This document shows, in pieces, positions 16,807 through 25,354 of a DNA stretch of 64,000 nt. The position numbers and the translations under genes were made by a program. The notes under the pieces were generated by a model. The model was not told the origin of the DNA. It saw only the letters and a program-made list of their open reading frames with translations, and ran no database searches. Source of the stretch: Haloarcula sp. CBA1129 (lineage in GTDB: Archaea > Halobacteriota > Halobacteria > Halobacteriales > Haloarculaceae); assembly GCF_008729015.1 (NCBI RefSeq), contig NZ_RKSM01000001.1:744001-808000 (forward strand), written 5' to 3'. Within the stretch, counting starts at the first letter, position 1. Every line of letters begins with the position of its first letter.

Positions 16807-18006
16807 ATGAGTGATTCTAACGATATGACTGGACGTAACGTGACGCAGTCTCGACGGCGCTTCCTTGCTCTCGGCGGCGCGACTGCCGCAACAGCGCTTG
16901 CCGGTTGTTCCGGTATCCTCGGTAGTGGCGACGGCGGTGACGGTGGAAGTGGTGGGACTGACACCGGAGCCGGACAGGTCTCTCTTTCGGACTTCCGTGG
17001 CTCCGGCCCACTTGTGGCACAGCGGGAGGCCCCCGGCGGCACCTCTATCGAGGACCTACCCGACCTCAGCGGCGAGCTAACACTGTATCTCGGTGGTGGT
17101 GAAGGTGGACTGTATCTCGACCTCATCGAACTGCTCGAACAGCGCTACCCTGACTTCGAGGCTGAGCAGCGCCTCGAAGCTTCCAGCGACCTCGCGAACA
17201 CGATTATCGAGGAAAACGAGGCGGGCGCAAGTCCCGCCGACGTGTTCATGTCCATCGACGCCGGCTCGCTCGGTGCCGTGGCCAACGCCGGCGCGACTGC
17301 GAGTCTCCCCGAGGAGGCTCTTTCGACGGTCCCCGAAGCCTATCAGGACAGTGAGGGCCGCTGGGTGGGAATCGCCGGTCGTGCCCGGGCGATTCCGTAC
17401 AACACGAACCAGATTTCCGAGTCCGATATCCCGTCGACCGTTCAGGAGTTCCCCGAGGCGACTGCGCTGGAAAACAGCATGGGCTGGGCGCCGAGCTATG
17501 GCGCGTTCCAGTCGTTCATTACGGCGATGCGGCTCATCCGCGACGACGACGAGACGATGGCATGGCTGCAGGCGATGCAGGACCACGGTATCACCACCTA
17601 CGACGACGAGTTCCGCGTGTCCAACGCCTGCGCCGACGGAGAACTGACCGCTGGCTTCGCCAACCACTACTACACGCTTCGGGTCCAGTCAGCCCGCGAA
17701 AGTTCGCCAATCGGCCTTGCATTCACCGAAGGCGACGCTGGTGCGCTCGTCAACGTCTCTGGCCTCGAAATCATCAACGGAACCGACAACGCGGACCTAG
17801 CGTCGAACTTCGTCCGGCACGTCCTCTCAGCGGAGGCACAGGAGTTCTTCGCCACTCGGACGTTCGCGTATCCGATGATTCCGGGTGTCGCACCGGTTGG
17901 CGACCTACCACGCATCGACGATCTGAACCCACCGGACATCAACCTGACTGAACTGGCTGACGTGGCTGGAACCGTTGATTTACTTCGGGACGCTGGCGTC
18001 CTCTAA
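16807..18006 (+). CDS. Fe(III) ABC transporter substrate-binding lipoprotein
   Basis: 399 aa. The twin-arginine signal TQSRRRFLALGGATAATALAGC gives a Tat-exported lipoprotein with lipobox Cys about 37 residues in, followed by a Gly/Asp-rich linker. The body is a type II periplasmic-binding fold of the AfuA/FbpA ferric-ion class (LSGELTLYLGGGEGGLY, PADVFMSIDAGSLGAVANAGA, RARAIPYNTNQISE, IINGTDNADLASNFVRHVLS). It binds free ferric ion or a small chelate outside the cell. The permease follows after 1 bp. The iron box 8 bp upstream supports iron as substrate; thiamine-type ligands are a less likely alternative. Confidence 0.88.
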   Translation: MSDSNDMTGRNVTQSRRRFLALGGATAATALAGCSGILGSGDGGDGGSGGTDTGAGQVSLSDFRGSGPLVAQREAPGGTSIEDLPDLSGELTLYLGGGEGGLYLDLIELLEQRYPDFEAEQRLEASSDLANTIIEENEAGASPADVFMSIDAGSLGAVANAGATASLPEEALSTVPEAYQDSEGRWVGIAGRARAIPYNTNQISESDIPSTVQEFPEATALENSMGWAPSYGAFQSFITAMRLIRDDDETMAWLQAMQDHGITTYDDEFRVSNACADGELTAGFANHYYTLRVQSARESSPIGLAFTEGDAGALVNVSGLEIINGTDNADLASNFVRHVLSAEAQEFFATRTFAYPMIPGVAPVGDLPRIDDLNPPDINLTELADVAGTVDLLRDAGVL

Positions 18007-18007
18007 C

Positions 18008-19630
18008 ATGGGCACAAAAGACCGGTACGAGCGGCTTCGGGAGCAAGCGACGATGTCTGAACGAGACTCGTCGCCGCATACGCTGCTCGCAGTGGTCTCG
18101 CTGGCGATCTCGCTGCTGTTACTGGCACCGCTGGTGTGGGTATTTCTCCGAGCGGGCGAGATTGAGTTTACGCGTGCGCTTGCACTACTGACAAGCGACA
18201 CGACCGTTTCAGTGACGCTGAACACGCTGGCGCTGGTGACTGGCGTTACCACCGCCTCGATCCTCATCGGTGTCCCGCTGGCGATTCTCACCGCCCAGAC
18301 GGATCTGCCGTTCAAACGGTTCTGGACGATTACGTCTGCACTACCGCTGGTCGTCCCGAGCTACATCGGGGCCTTCGCGTTTGTCTCGGCATTTGGCCCC
18401 CGTGGCGTCCTCGCGGACCTGCTCTCGCCGCTCGGCGTCGAACAGATTCCGACGATATACGGCCTCCACGGCGCGATACTGGTACTGACGCTGTTTACAT
18501 ACCCATACGTGTTTTTGACGACGCGCGCGTCCCTGCTATCGTTCGACGGGACCGTCGTTGAGGCCGCTCGGACGCTGAACCACACTCGCTTAGAGGCGTT
18601 TCGCCGCGTCACGCTGCCACAGATTGCACCGGGCATCGCTGCCGGCGCACTGCTGGTGGCGCTGTACGCGCTTTCTGATTTCGGGACACCAGCGATTATG
18701 CAGTACGACGTGTTCACGCGGATGATCTACAACGAGTTCGGTGCCCGCCGACTGGACTACGCCTCCGTGCTCTCGATGCTGTTGCTCGTGATGGCGCTTG
18801 GCATCCTCGCCGTTGAGTCCCGTCTCAACGCCGGTAGAGACGGTGCCTACGTCAGCAGCGGCTCGCGACGACCCGGCCTCATCAGGCTCGGGTACTGGAA
18901 GGTTCCGGCGGTGCTGTTTTGCGCCGCTATCGCGTCGCTGTGTCTGGTGCTTCCGGTCGGTATCCTGCTCCAGTGGCTCCTCCGCTCCGGCACGGGCTAC
19001 AGCGGTGGCGGCTTCGCGTTCGAGGCGGCCTACGCTTGGAACTCAGTTGGGCTTGCGGCCGCCGCGGCCGCTATCTGTGTCGTGGCGGCACTCCCGATTG
19101 CGTATCTCTCCGCGCGCGGCACGTCGGCTGTTTCGTCGCTCCCCGAGCGAGCCACGTACGTCGGCTACGCCGTCCCCGGTGTCGTCCTCGGGCTGGCACT
19201 GGTGTACCTCGGCCTCCGGTACGTCCCCTTCCTGTATCAGAGCGTCATTCTGCTAGTGTTCGCCTACGTGATTCGGTTCCTCCCGCAGGCCGTCGGGACG
19301 ACCGAGTCCTCGATTCTTCAGGTCGACCCGCAGTACATCGAAGCGGCGCGGTCGCTGGGCTATCACCCGCTCTCGGCGTTCCGGAAGGTCGTCCTACCGC
19401 TGGTCGCGCCGGGCATCGCCGCTGGGGCCGCGCTGGTGTTCCTGACGACCATGAAGGAATTGCCGGCAACGCTGATGTTACGACCGACGGGCTTCGAAAC
19501 GTTCGTCACGTACATCTGGCTCGTCCAAGGTGCCGGCTACTACGGACAGGCGGCGGTCCCGGCCCTCGTGCTCGTCGGCCTTTCCGGGCTCTCCATGCTG
19601 GTCATTCTTCGACGGGAGGACACAAGCTAA
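18008..19630 (+). CDS. Fe(III) ABC transporter permease (fused, FbpB type)
   Basis: 540 aa with about 12 hydrophobic segments and two permease modules, each with an EAA-type loop (EAARTLNHTRLEAFRRVTLPQ and EAARSLGYHPLSAFRKVVLP). This two-module layout is typical of FbpB/CysT-like ferric permeases, which need no second permease gene. ATG 18008, 1 bp after the binding protein, is chosen; an internal ATG at 18053 is possible. Its stop overlaps the ATPase start (TAATG). It forms the membrane channel for iron taken from the lipoprotein. Confidence 0.9.
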   Translation: MGTKDRYERLREQATMSERDSSPHTLLAVVSLAISLLLLAPLVWVFLRAGEIEFTRALALLTSDTTVSVTLNTLALVTGVTTASILIGVPLAILTAQTDLPFKRFWTITSALPLVVPSYIGAFAFVSAFGPRGVLADLLSPLGVEQIPTIYGLHGAILVLTLFTYPYVFLTTRASLLSFDGTVVEAARTLNHTRLEAFRRVTLPQIAPGIAAGALLVALYALSDFGTPAIMQYDVFTRMIYNEFGARRLDYASVLSMLLLVMALGILAVESRLNAGRDGAYVSSGSRRPGLIRLGYWKVPAVLFCAAIASLCLVLPVGILLQWLLRSGTGYSGGGFAFEAAYAWNSVGLAAAAAAICVVAALPIAYLSARGTSAVSSLPERATYVGYAVPGVVLGLALVYLGLRYVPFLYQSVILLVFAYVIRFLPQAVGTTESSILQVDPQYIEAARSLGYHPLSAFRKVVLPLVAPGIAAGAALVFLTTMKELPATLMLRPTGFETFVTYIWLVQGAGYYGQAAVPALVLVGLSGLSMLVILRREDTS

Positions 19631-20760
19631 TGTCTCGACAAACGCGCACACAGCAAACATCGGACTTCGACGACGTTGACGCAGCGGTAGCGAACCCTGA
19701 CCGAACGGTTCTGGAACTGGACGACGTCTCCAAGGACTACGGGCAGGAACTCGCCGTCGAGAACCTCTCACTCGACGTGAAAGACGGGGAACTGCTGACG
19801 CTGCTCGGTCCCTCGGGCTGTGGGAAGACGACAACGCTCCGGATGATTGCCGGACTAGAGCGCCCCTCCGACGGGCAGATTTCCATCGCCGACGACATCA
19901 TCGCCGACGGGTCCTCGTTCCGGAAGCCCGAGGAGCGCAACGTCGGCATCGTCTTTCAGGACTACGCCCTGTTCCCGCATCTCACCGTCGCCGAAAACAT
20001 CGCGTTCGGCCTGACTGAGATGGAGGAAGACACCGTCGCCGAGCGGGTCGACGAACTGCTCGAACTGGTCGACCTAGAGTCCCATCACGACAAGATGCCG
20101 AGCCAACTTTCGGGCGGCCAGCAGCAACGCGTCGCACTCGCACGCTCACTGGCCCCGGAACCGGATGTCCTCCTGCTCGACGAGCCGTTCTCGAATCTGG
20201 ACGTGCGCCTGCGCGTCGAGATGCGCGAAGAGGTCCGCAAAATCCTCAAGCGGGCCGGCGTCACCGCCATCTCGGTGACCCACGACCAAGAGGAAGCGCT
20301 GTCGATAAGCGACCGTGTCGCCATCATGAACGACGGGACCATCGCCCAGATCGGCGACCCTGCCGAGGTGTTCGAAAACCCCGAGAGCCGCTTCGTCGCG
20401 AGCTTCCTCGGTCAGGCGAGTTTCCTCTCGGCTCGGGTGACCAACGACCGCATCGAGACAGGACTGGGATCGTTCGATGTGGAACTGCTGAACGGGCCGG
20501 TCGAGGCGTACAACGGAGCGATGGTGGACGTGCTCGTCCGGCCTGACGACCTGCAGGCGATGCCGACAAACGAGTCCAAGGCCGACGGCTACGTCGTCCA
20601 CCGCCAGTACAACGGCCCCTCGTTCGTCTACCGGGTCGAACTCCACAGCGGCGACGTCGTCCACTGTATGCACAACCACGTCGAGACGTTCGAACCGGGC
20701 CAGCCCGTCGAGGTCGATCTAGTCGCCGACCACGACTTGGCCTGGTATCCGACGGAATGA
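19630..20760 (+). CDS. Fe(III) ABC transporter ATP-binding protein (FbpC type)
   Basis: 376 aa from ATG 19630, which overlaps the permease stop (TAATG); upstream in-frame codons belong to the permease in another frame. Walker A LLGPSGCGKTT, Q-loop VFQDYALFPH, signature LSGGQQQRVALARSL, Walker B VLLLDEPFSN, H-loop SVTHDQEEAL. A C-terminal TOBE-like regulatory domain follows (LGQASFLSARV, DVLVRPDDLQAM). It powers the Fe(III) permease from the cytoplasm. It overlaps the next gene by 4 bp (ATGA), tying the glycosyltransferase to iron uptake. Confidence 0.93.
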   Translation: MSRQTRTQQTSDFDDVDAAVANPDRTVLELDDVSKDYGQELAVENLSLDVKDGELLTLLGPSGCGKTTTLRMIAGLERPSDGQISIADDIIADGSSFRKPEERNVGIVFQDYALFPHLTVAENIAFGLTEMEEDTVAERVDELLELVDLESHHDKMPSQLSGGQQQRVALARSLAPEPDVLLLDEPFSNLDVRLRVEMREEVRKILKRAGVTAISVTHDQEEALSISDRVAIMNDGTIAQIGDPAEVFENPESRFVASFLGQASFLSARVTNDRIETGLGSFDVELLNGPVEAYNGAMVDVLVRPDDLQAMPTNESKADGYVVHRQYNGPSFVYRVELHSGDVVHCMHNHVETFEPGQPVEVDLVADHDLAWYPTE

Positions 20761-22763
20761 AGCGACTGCGCCAGCCGGGGGTACAAGCCGGGCTGGTGGC
20801 ACTGCTCGGCGGGCTCGTCGTCTTTGCGCTGGCTCATATCGTCTTTCCACACCACACCACCAACCACGACGAGGGCGTCTACCTCCAGCAGGCCGCACTG
20901 TTGCTGGAGGGACAACTGTTCATGTACCCGCCGGTCGAGGAGTCGTTTCGGCCGTGGTTCTTCGTCGCCGACGGCGGGCGGCTGTATCCGAAGTACGCAC
21001 CCGTTCCGGCGGCGATGTTCGCCGTCGGGAAACTGCTGGGCGGCTACCGCGTCGCACTCGGCCTGATTTCGACCGGCGTGCTGGCACTGACCTATCACAC
21101 CGTCCGCGAGGCCTTCGACGCTCGGACGGGCGTGGTGGCGACCGTCCTCATGCTCGGGTCGCCGCTGTTCCTCGTCGAGGCTTCGGTGTTCCTCTCGTAC
21201 GTGCCGACGACGCTGTGGAACCTCGGGTTCGCCGCGGCGTATCTCCACGCCGACCGGACTGGAAGCCGAACGACGGCGGCCTGTGCAGGGCTCTCGATTG
21301 GCATTGCCTTCTTCGCGCGGCCATACACGGCGGTGCTGTTTGCGGCACCGTTTATTCTCCACGCGCTGTGGTCGCTCCGGACGCGCGACCCGGCGCGGTT
21401 CAAGCGCGTGTCACTGACCGCTGTCGGGGGGCTTACCGGTGTCGCCGCGACGCTCGCGTACAACCGCGTGGTCACCGGCTCTGCACTGCTGTTTCCGTAC
21501 GAAGTGTTCGCCCCGCAGGACGGGCCGGGCTTCGGGCATCGGGAGATTCTGGGCTATTCCCGCGAGTTCACGCCAGCGATGTCGCTGGACGCCAACGCCG
21601 AACTCCTCTGGAAGCTTCTCACCCAGTGGGTCGTCGCCGGCCCGCTGGGAACGGTCGCTGCGGCTGTGGGTCTCGGGGCTACGGCCCGCTGCGACATAGA
21701 CGGCCGCCAAGCGGCGCTGGCCGGCGTGCTGCTGACGGTCCCGCTCGGCAACGGCTACTTCTGGGGCACTGTGAATATGCTCGGGGACCTCTCGGACCCG
21801 ACCGACGGGCTGGTCGCCTTCCTAGGGCCGTTCTACCACGTCGATATGCTCGTCCCACTGACTGCCTTCGGTGCCGTCGGCGTCGTCGCCGTCGCCCGAT
21901 GGGCGCGCCGACGGGCCACCGAACAGGTCAGCGCCGACCGAGTCAGACCAGTCCTACTTGCGATAGCGCTCTGTGGCGCGGCGCTGGGCGGCGGCGCGGC
22001 CGTGGCGACGGCGTCCGAACCGGTCTCGGACAACTACGAGACGACCCAGCAACTCGAACACGCCTACGAGCCGTTCGAGGAGCGGAACCTCGACAACAGC
22101 CTCGTCTTGCTCCCGACGCCCTACGGCGATTGGCTCAATCACCCGTTCCAGTCGCTGCGCAACGACCCCGGCTTCGACGGCGACACCGTCTACGCGATGC
22201 AACACCGCCAGTTCGAGGTCATCGGCGCCTACCCCGACCGGACGTACTACCGGTACGTGTTCCGCGGCGAGTGGGTCCCGTATCTGGGATTGCCCGTCGA
22301 ACCACGGCTCCAACCGGTGTCGGTCGCGGAGGGTGAAACGGTCCGAACTGACGTGTCAGCGTCGGTCCCGGAGCAGGCCGCGCTGGTCTCGATCCGGCTG
22401 ACAAGCGAGGGCGCAAACGACTACGCGACTGTCACCGGAACTGACCGGCTGGACGTACAGCTGTCGTCTGACAGAAACCGAACACGGCTCACCGGCGACG
22501 GTGTTGACGATCAGGTCAGCGTGCCGACGCCGGAAGACGGGACGGTGACGCTCATCATGTTCGTCGACTACGGGACCGGCGCGGGGTTCGAATACCGGGC
22601 GGAGCTCCCAGTCGACCGGACAGACGACGGCGTTCGAGCGCTGACGCCGCGGCTCGAAGTCTGTAAGGACCAGCGCCGCTGTGGCGGCGAAGCGGCGTAC
22701 GTCCCGGGCACGCATCGCGATAGCATCAGCATGAACGCGACCACCACAGTCGAAAATACGTGA
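20757..22763 (+). CDS. Membrane GT-C glycosyltransferase (PMT/ArnT-like)
   Basis: 668 aa. About ten membrane segments fill residues 1-420; the first extracytoplasmic loop has the acidic motif TTNHDEGVYLQQA, the conserved D/E site of GT-C enzymes that use polyprenyl-phosphate sugars. An extracellular beta-rich C-terminal domain follows (about residues 430-668) with Cys in CKDQRRCGG. It probably moves a sugar from dolichyl phosphate to a protein or lipid on the outer face. The ATGA overlap with the iron-transport ATPase gene makes co-translation likely. Acceptor and sugar are unknown. Confidence 0.78.
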   Translation: MKRLRQPGVQAGLVALLGGLVVFALAHIVFPHHTTNHDEGVYLQQAALLLEGQLFMYPPVEESFRPWFFVADGGRLYPKYAPVPAAMFAVGKLLGGYRVALGLISTGVLALTYHTVREAFDARTGVVATVLMLGSPLFLVEASVFLSYVPTTLWNLGFAAAYLHADRTGSRTTAACAGLSIGIAFFARPYTAVLFAAPFILHALWSLRTRDPARFKRVSLTAVGGLTGVAATLAYNRVVTGSALLFPYEVFAPQDGPGFGHREILGYSREFTPAMSLDANAELLWKLLTQWVVAGPLGTVAAAVGLGATARCDIDGRQAALAGVLLTVPLGNGYFWGTVNMLGDLSDPTDGLVAFLGPFYHVDMLVPLTAFGAVGVVAVARWARRRATEQVSADRVRPVLLAIALCGAALGGGAAVATASEPVSDNYETTQQLEHAYEPFEERNLDNSLVLLPTPYGDWLNHPFQSLRNDPGFDGDTVYAMQHRQFEVIGAYPDRTYYRYVFRGEWVPYLGLPVEPRLQPVSVAEGETVRTDVSASVPEQAALVSIRLTSEGANDYATVTGTDRLDVQLSSDRNRTRLTGDGVDDQVSVPTPEDGTVTLIMFVDYGTGAGFEYRAELPVDRTDDGVRALTPRLEVCKDQRRCGGEAAYVPGTHRDSISMNATTTVENT

Positions 22764-22772
22764 GACACATCG

Positions 22773-23357
22773 ATGACTGACCACGAACTCACCAGACGAG
22801 ACGCACTGAAAGCACTCGGCGCGGCGGGTATCACCGTCGCAGGCGGCGCGGCGGCGCTCACTTGGGACAGGTCGGGGGACGACGAGACTGCCGAGGCGCC
22901 TGAGGATGACGCTGCTAGTTCCGAGTCGGACTTCGGCGACCACGAGCGCGAGACGTATCGAGCCGTCGCCGCGATTGTGTATCCGAGTGAGGTAGCGGGC
23001 GTACAGGAGTTCGTCGACGGCTACGTTGCCGGACGCATCGAGGCAGACCCGGAGCGGGCAGCGGACATGGCAGAAGCAGTCGCGGCTCTGGACGCATACA
23101 CCCGAGAGTGGGAAGGAACCGACTTCGTGGCGGTGGATGCTGCAACACAGGAAGAAACGCTCCGGGGAATGGGCGTTCAGGTCGCCGATCCGGACCCGCA
23201 TGGCGACCCCAGACATCGCGTGCGCTACTACCTCGTGAACGACCTTCTGTTCGCGCTGTACAGTTCACCCACCGGCGGCGAACTCGTCGGCATCGAGAAC
23301 CCGCAGGGCTACCCCGGCGGAACGGGTAGCTATCAGCAGCCGCCGAACGAGCGGTAA
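22773..23357 (+). CDS. Tat-exported gluconate 2-dehydrogenase subunit 3-like protein
   Basis: 194 aa. The twin-arginine-like signal TRRDALKALGAAGITVAGGAAAL leads to an exported protein with an acidic linker. The body (ETYRAVAAIVYPSEV, YVAGRIEADPE, RVRYYLVNDLLFALYSSPTGG, GYPGGTGSYQ) matches the small gamma subunit (subunit 3) of GMC-flavin sugar dehydrogenases. The usual partner, a large GMC oxidoreductase, is not next to it: the following gene is convergent. It follows the GT-C gene by 9 bp and is likely part of the iron-controlled operon. Confidence 0.78.
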   Translation: MTDHELTRRDALKALGAAGITVAGGAAALTWDRSGDDETAEAPEDDAASSESDFGDHERETYRAVAAIVYPSEVAGVQEFVDGYVAGRIEADPERAADMAEAVAALDAYTREWEGTDFVAVDAATQEETLRGMGVQVADPDPHGDPRHRVRYYLVNDLLFALYSSPTGGELVGIENPQGYPGGTGSYQQPPNER

Positions 23358-23389
23358 TCCGGGTCTCGTCGCCGACGTCTTCGGCGGCA

Positions 23390-24103
23390 CTACCGGAACC
23401 GCTCTTCGAGCGCGACCCGGACGATGGATTTGGCGATGGCCGCCCCGCCCGAGAACGGGTCGAGCTTCGTCTCGCCTTTCCGCTCGTCGTACTCGATGGG
23501 CCGTTCGCGGACGTCGTAGCCACGCATCAGCGGCCGCATGAGCAGTTCGGCCGAGAGACCGGTGTTCTCCGTCCAGACGATTTTGTGGAGGAGTTCGCGG
23601 CGGTAGGCACGCATTCCTGTGGTCGTGTCGTGGACGCGCTTGCCCATGAGTGTGCTCGCAAGCAGCGCGAACAGTTCGTTGCCCAGTTTGTTCATCTCGG
23701 GCATCTGGTCGGCCCCGTAGTACAGCCGGTCGCCGCTGACGACGTCGGCCCCGTCGTTGATCTCCGCGAGGAAATCGGGGAGCCGCTCCATCGGATAGGT
23801 GTCGTCACAGTCGGTCGTGACGACGACCGGTCGGTCCGGCGTCAGCACGGCTTCGCGGACCGCCACGCCGTACCCCTGCGGTTCCTGCTCGATGACCGTG
23901 GCACCGTGGTCGCGGGCGATATCCGGTGTTCGGTCGCTGGAGCCGTCGACACAGACGACTTCGGCGCGTCCGTCAGTCACCGCCGCGATATCATCGAGTA
24001 CGGTTCCGATTGCTTCTGCCTCGTTGTACGTGCCCATAACGACCGCGAGATCGTCGAACGTGTAGCCGGCCGGTTCTTCGGCCCGCGAACCCTGAATAGC
24101 CAT
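23390..24103 (-). CDS. GT2 glycosyltransferase (dolichyl-phosphate hexose transferase-like)
   Basis: 237 aa, soluble GT-A fold. VVMGTYNEAEAIGTVLDDI at the N-terminus and VVTTDCDDTYPMERL (DxD, near residue 97) mark a DPM1/AglD-like enzyme that charges dolichyl phosphate with a hexose from a nucleotide sugar. No C-terminal membrane domain is present. An iron box is 35 bp upstream of the ATG. It could supply the lipid-linked sugar used by the GT-C enzyme at 20757, with which it is convergent (33 bp from the intervening gene). Confidence 0.85.
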   Translation of the reverse strand: MAIQGSRAEEPAGYTFDDLAVVMGTYNEAEAIGTVLDDIAAVTDGRAEVVCVDGSSDRTPDIARDHGATVIEQEPQGYGVAVREAVLTPDRPVVVTTDCDDTYPMERLPDFLAEINDGADVVSGDRLYYGADQMPEMNKLGNELFALLASTLMGKRVHDTTTGMRAYRRELLHKIVWTENTGLSAELLMRPLMRGYDVRERPIEYDERKGETKLDPFSGGAAIAKSIVRVALEERFR

Positions 24104-24137
24104 TGCTCATCCGTCAGTACCCACGGTTCTTGAATGT

Positions 24138-24151
24138 TTAGGTTTGCCAAA
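24138..24151 (-). promoter_or_regulatory. Iron box before GT2 gene
   Basis: TTAGGTTTGCCAAA is 35 bp upstream of the GT2 ATG (leftward) and directly abuts the stop of the FilR1-like regulator. It matches the second box at 12472 in its CCAAA half. Confidence 0.6.
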
Positions 24152-24152
24152 A

Positions 24153-24929
24153 TCAGCGGTCGGCGAGATACGTTTCTATTGGGGTTGCATCCTCCCAGAG
24201 ATGCGTAAACAAGTCCGTTGCCCACGAAATAGCGCTGTCCGTTTCAGAGATTATCTTCGCCGACGGCCAAGTTCCATCGAGCTCTGGGAGCGTCAGGATC
24301 ATCCAGTCGTCGGCAACGGCGAGTGCGTACGGGACCGGTGTGACACGAACCGTTGTCGCTTCGTATCGATTCATATCGAGCGACACAGACTCCTTGCCGA
24401 GCATCTCATCGATTACAGCACAGCTCACTACCAGCCTCGAATCGGGGCTGTCTGGCATAGCCTCCTCATACTCCGGGTGGTAGACAGGCGAGACAACATC
24501 GCAGTTCTGGACGCTCTCGACGCGGGTGACGACTTCCCGGACAGGACGGTTGATGTCGGTCTGTGTGCCACGGATGACCGTGAATTCGTCGAGTTCGGGC
24601 AGGCGACACCGGAACGGCTGTGGTAGCACTGACGTATCGTGGGATTCCCAGTACTGGGGGTCGACAGCGAAGAGTTCTTCAAGGCGTTGCTGGCGGTGAA
24701 TCGTATCCGCAACGAGCCGGCCGGTGCCAGTCAGTTGCCACCCGTCATCCATCGAGGTGACTAAGCCGCGACCTTCGAGGTTCGAGAGCGCATCGTAGAT
24801 CGCGGACTCACTCGCAGTCACTGCTGACAGCAGTTCGTTGGTGGACTTGGCTCCGGGACACAGCGAGCCGATGATATCCGTCCGGACAGATGACGTTCGG
24901 ACGTACTGAATAATTGATTCTACGCCCAT
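24153..24929 (-). CDS. Winged-helix regulator, FilR1/DUF1724 type
   Basis: 258 aa from ATG 24929 (MGVESIIQYVRTS); another ATG five codons upstream is possible. Residues 1-75 are a winged helix (AKSTNELLSAVTASESAIYDALSNLEGRGLV). The rest (PQPFRCRLPELDEFTVIRG, VRVTPVPYALAVADDWMILTLPELDG) matches the methanogenesis-regulator FilR1 middle domain family, common in haloarchaea as single-gene regulators. The ligand is unknown. It sits between the iron-box GT2 gene and a set of palindromes in its own promoter region. Confidence 0.8.
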   Translation of the reverse strand: MGVESIIQYVRTSSVRTDIIGSLCPGAKSTNELLSAVTASESAIYDALSNLEGRGLVTSMDDGWQLTGTGRLVADTIHRQQRLEELFAVDPQYWESHDTSVLPQPFRCRLPELDEFTVIRGTQTDINRPVREVVTRVESVQNCDVVSPVYHPEYEEAMPDSPDSRLVVSCAVIDEMLGKESVSLDMNRYEATTVRVTPVPYALAVADDWMILTLPELDGTWPSAKIISETDSAISWATDLFTHLWEDATPIETYLADR

Positions 24930-24944
24930 GCTGTCCCCATACAC

Positions 24945-25045
24945 TGTAGCTCATATTTTTCCCACATATCAGTTTCCATTTGTAATGGAATTTTCCTCAG
25001 GAGCTACACTATTCTCACAGGCATTGGATATTATTGCATCCAATG
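24945..25045. promoter_or_regulatory. Three perfect inverted repeats upstream of the FilR1-like gene
   Basis: TGTAGCTC (24945-24952) pairs with GAGCTACA (25001-25008). Between them TTCCATT-TGT-AATGGAA (24974-24990) is a 7-bp-arm palindrome. CATTGGAT-n8-ATCCAATG (25022-25045) follows. They lie 15-116 bp before the start codon in AT-rich DNA, so they may be operators, possibly autoregulatory. The whole stretch 24930-25354 (425 bp) shows no credible gene. Confidence 0.45.
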
Positions 25046-25209
25046 TGTCCATCTTTTTTATGGCTCATGACGCAGACACAGTTGCTGTCCACGTAAGACC
25101 ACGTCCCCGCTGAACGCAATGGAGCACGTTGGTCTTGTGGAATTGCCACGTTCGGGCCCGGCGATATCGTGCCTCTGACATACGTCGCCAGCCCGAAGGG
25201 TCATGCAAT

Positions 25210-25234
25210 CACCGTGGGTTGCCCGCCCACGGTG
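25210..25234 (-). terminator. Strong hairpin downstream of trmB-like gene
   Basis: CACCGTGGG/CCCACGGTG, 9-bp perfect arms with a 7-nt loop, lies 120 bp beyond the stop of the leftward gene 25355-26407. No T-run follows in that direction, so a termination role is uncertain; it could equally be an isolated palindrome. Confidence 0.35.
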
Positions 25235-25354
25235 CTCATTGTCTCCGCTGTCGTCTCGTCCACACACATCCGTACTGTATACTGCCGTCCGTCGTTTCGG
25301 TATCGCCCGTCTGTGGTCGGGCAGTCATCGTGAAAAACAGCGACAGCCGCAGTA

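Noticed and set aside
18919-19629. N-terminal extension of the iron ATPase gene
   Set aside because: The frame is open back to 18919 but overlaps the permease; the added sequence is Arg-rich shadow. The TAATG junction at 19630 is the natural start.
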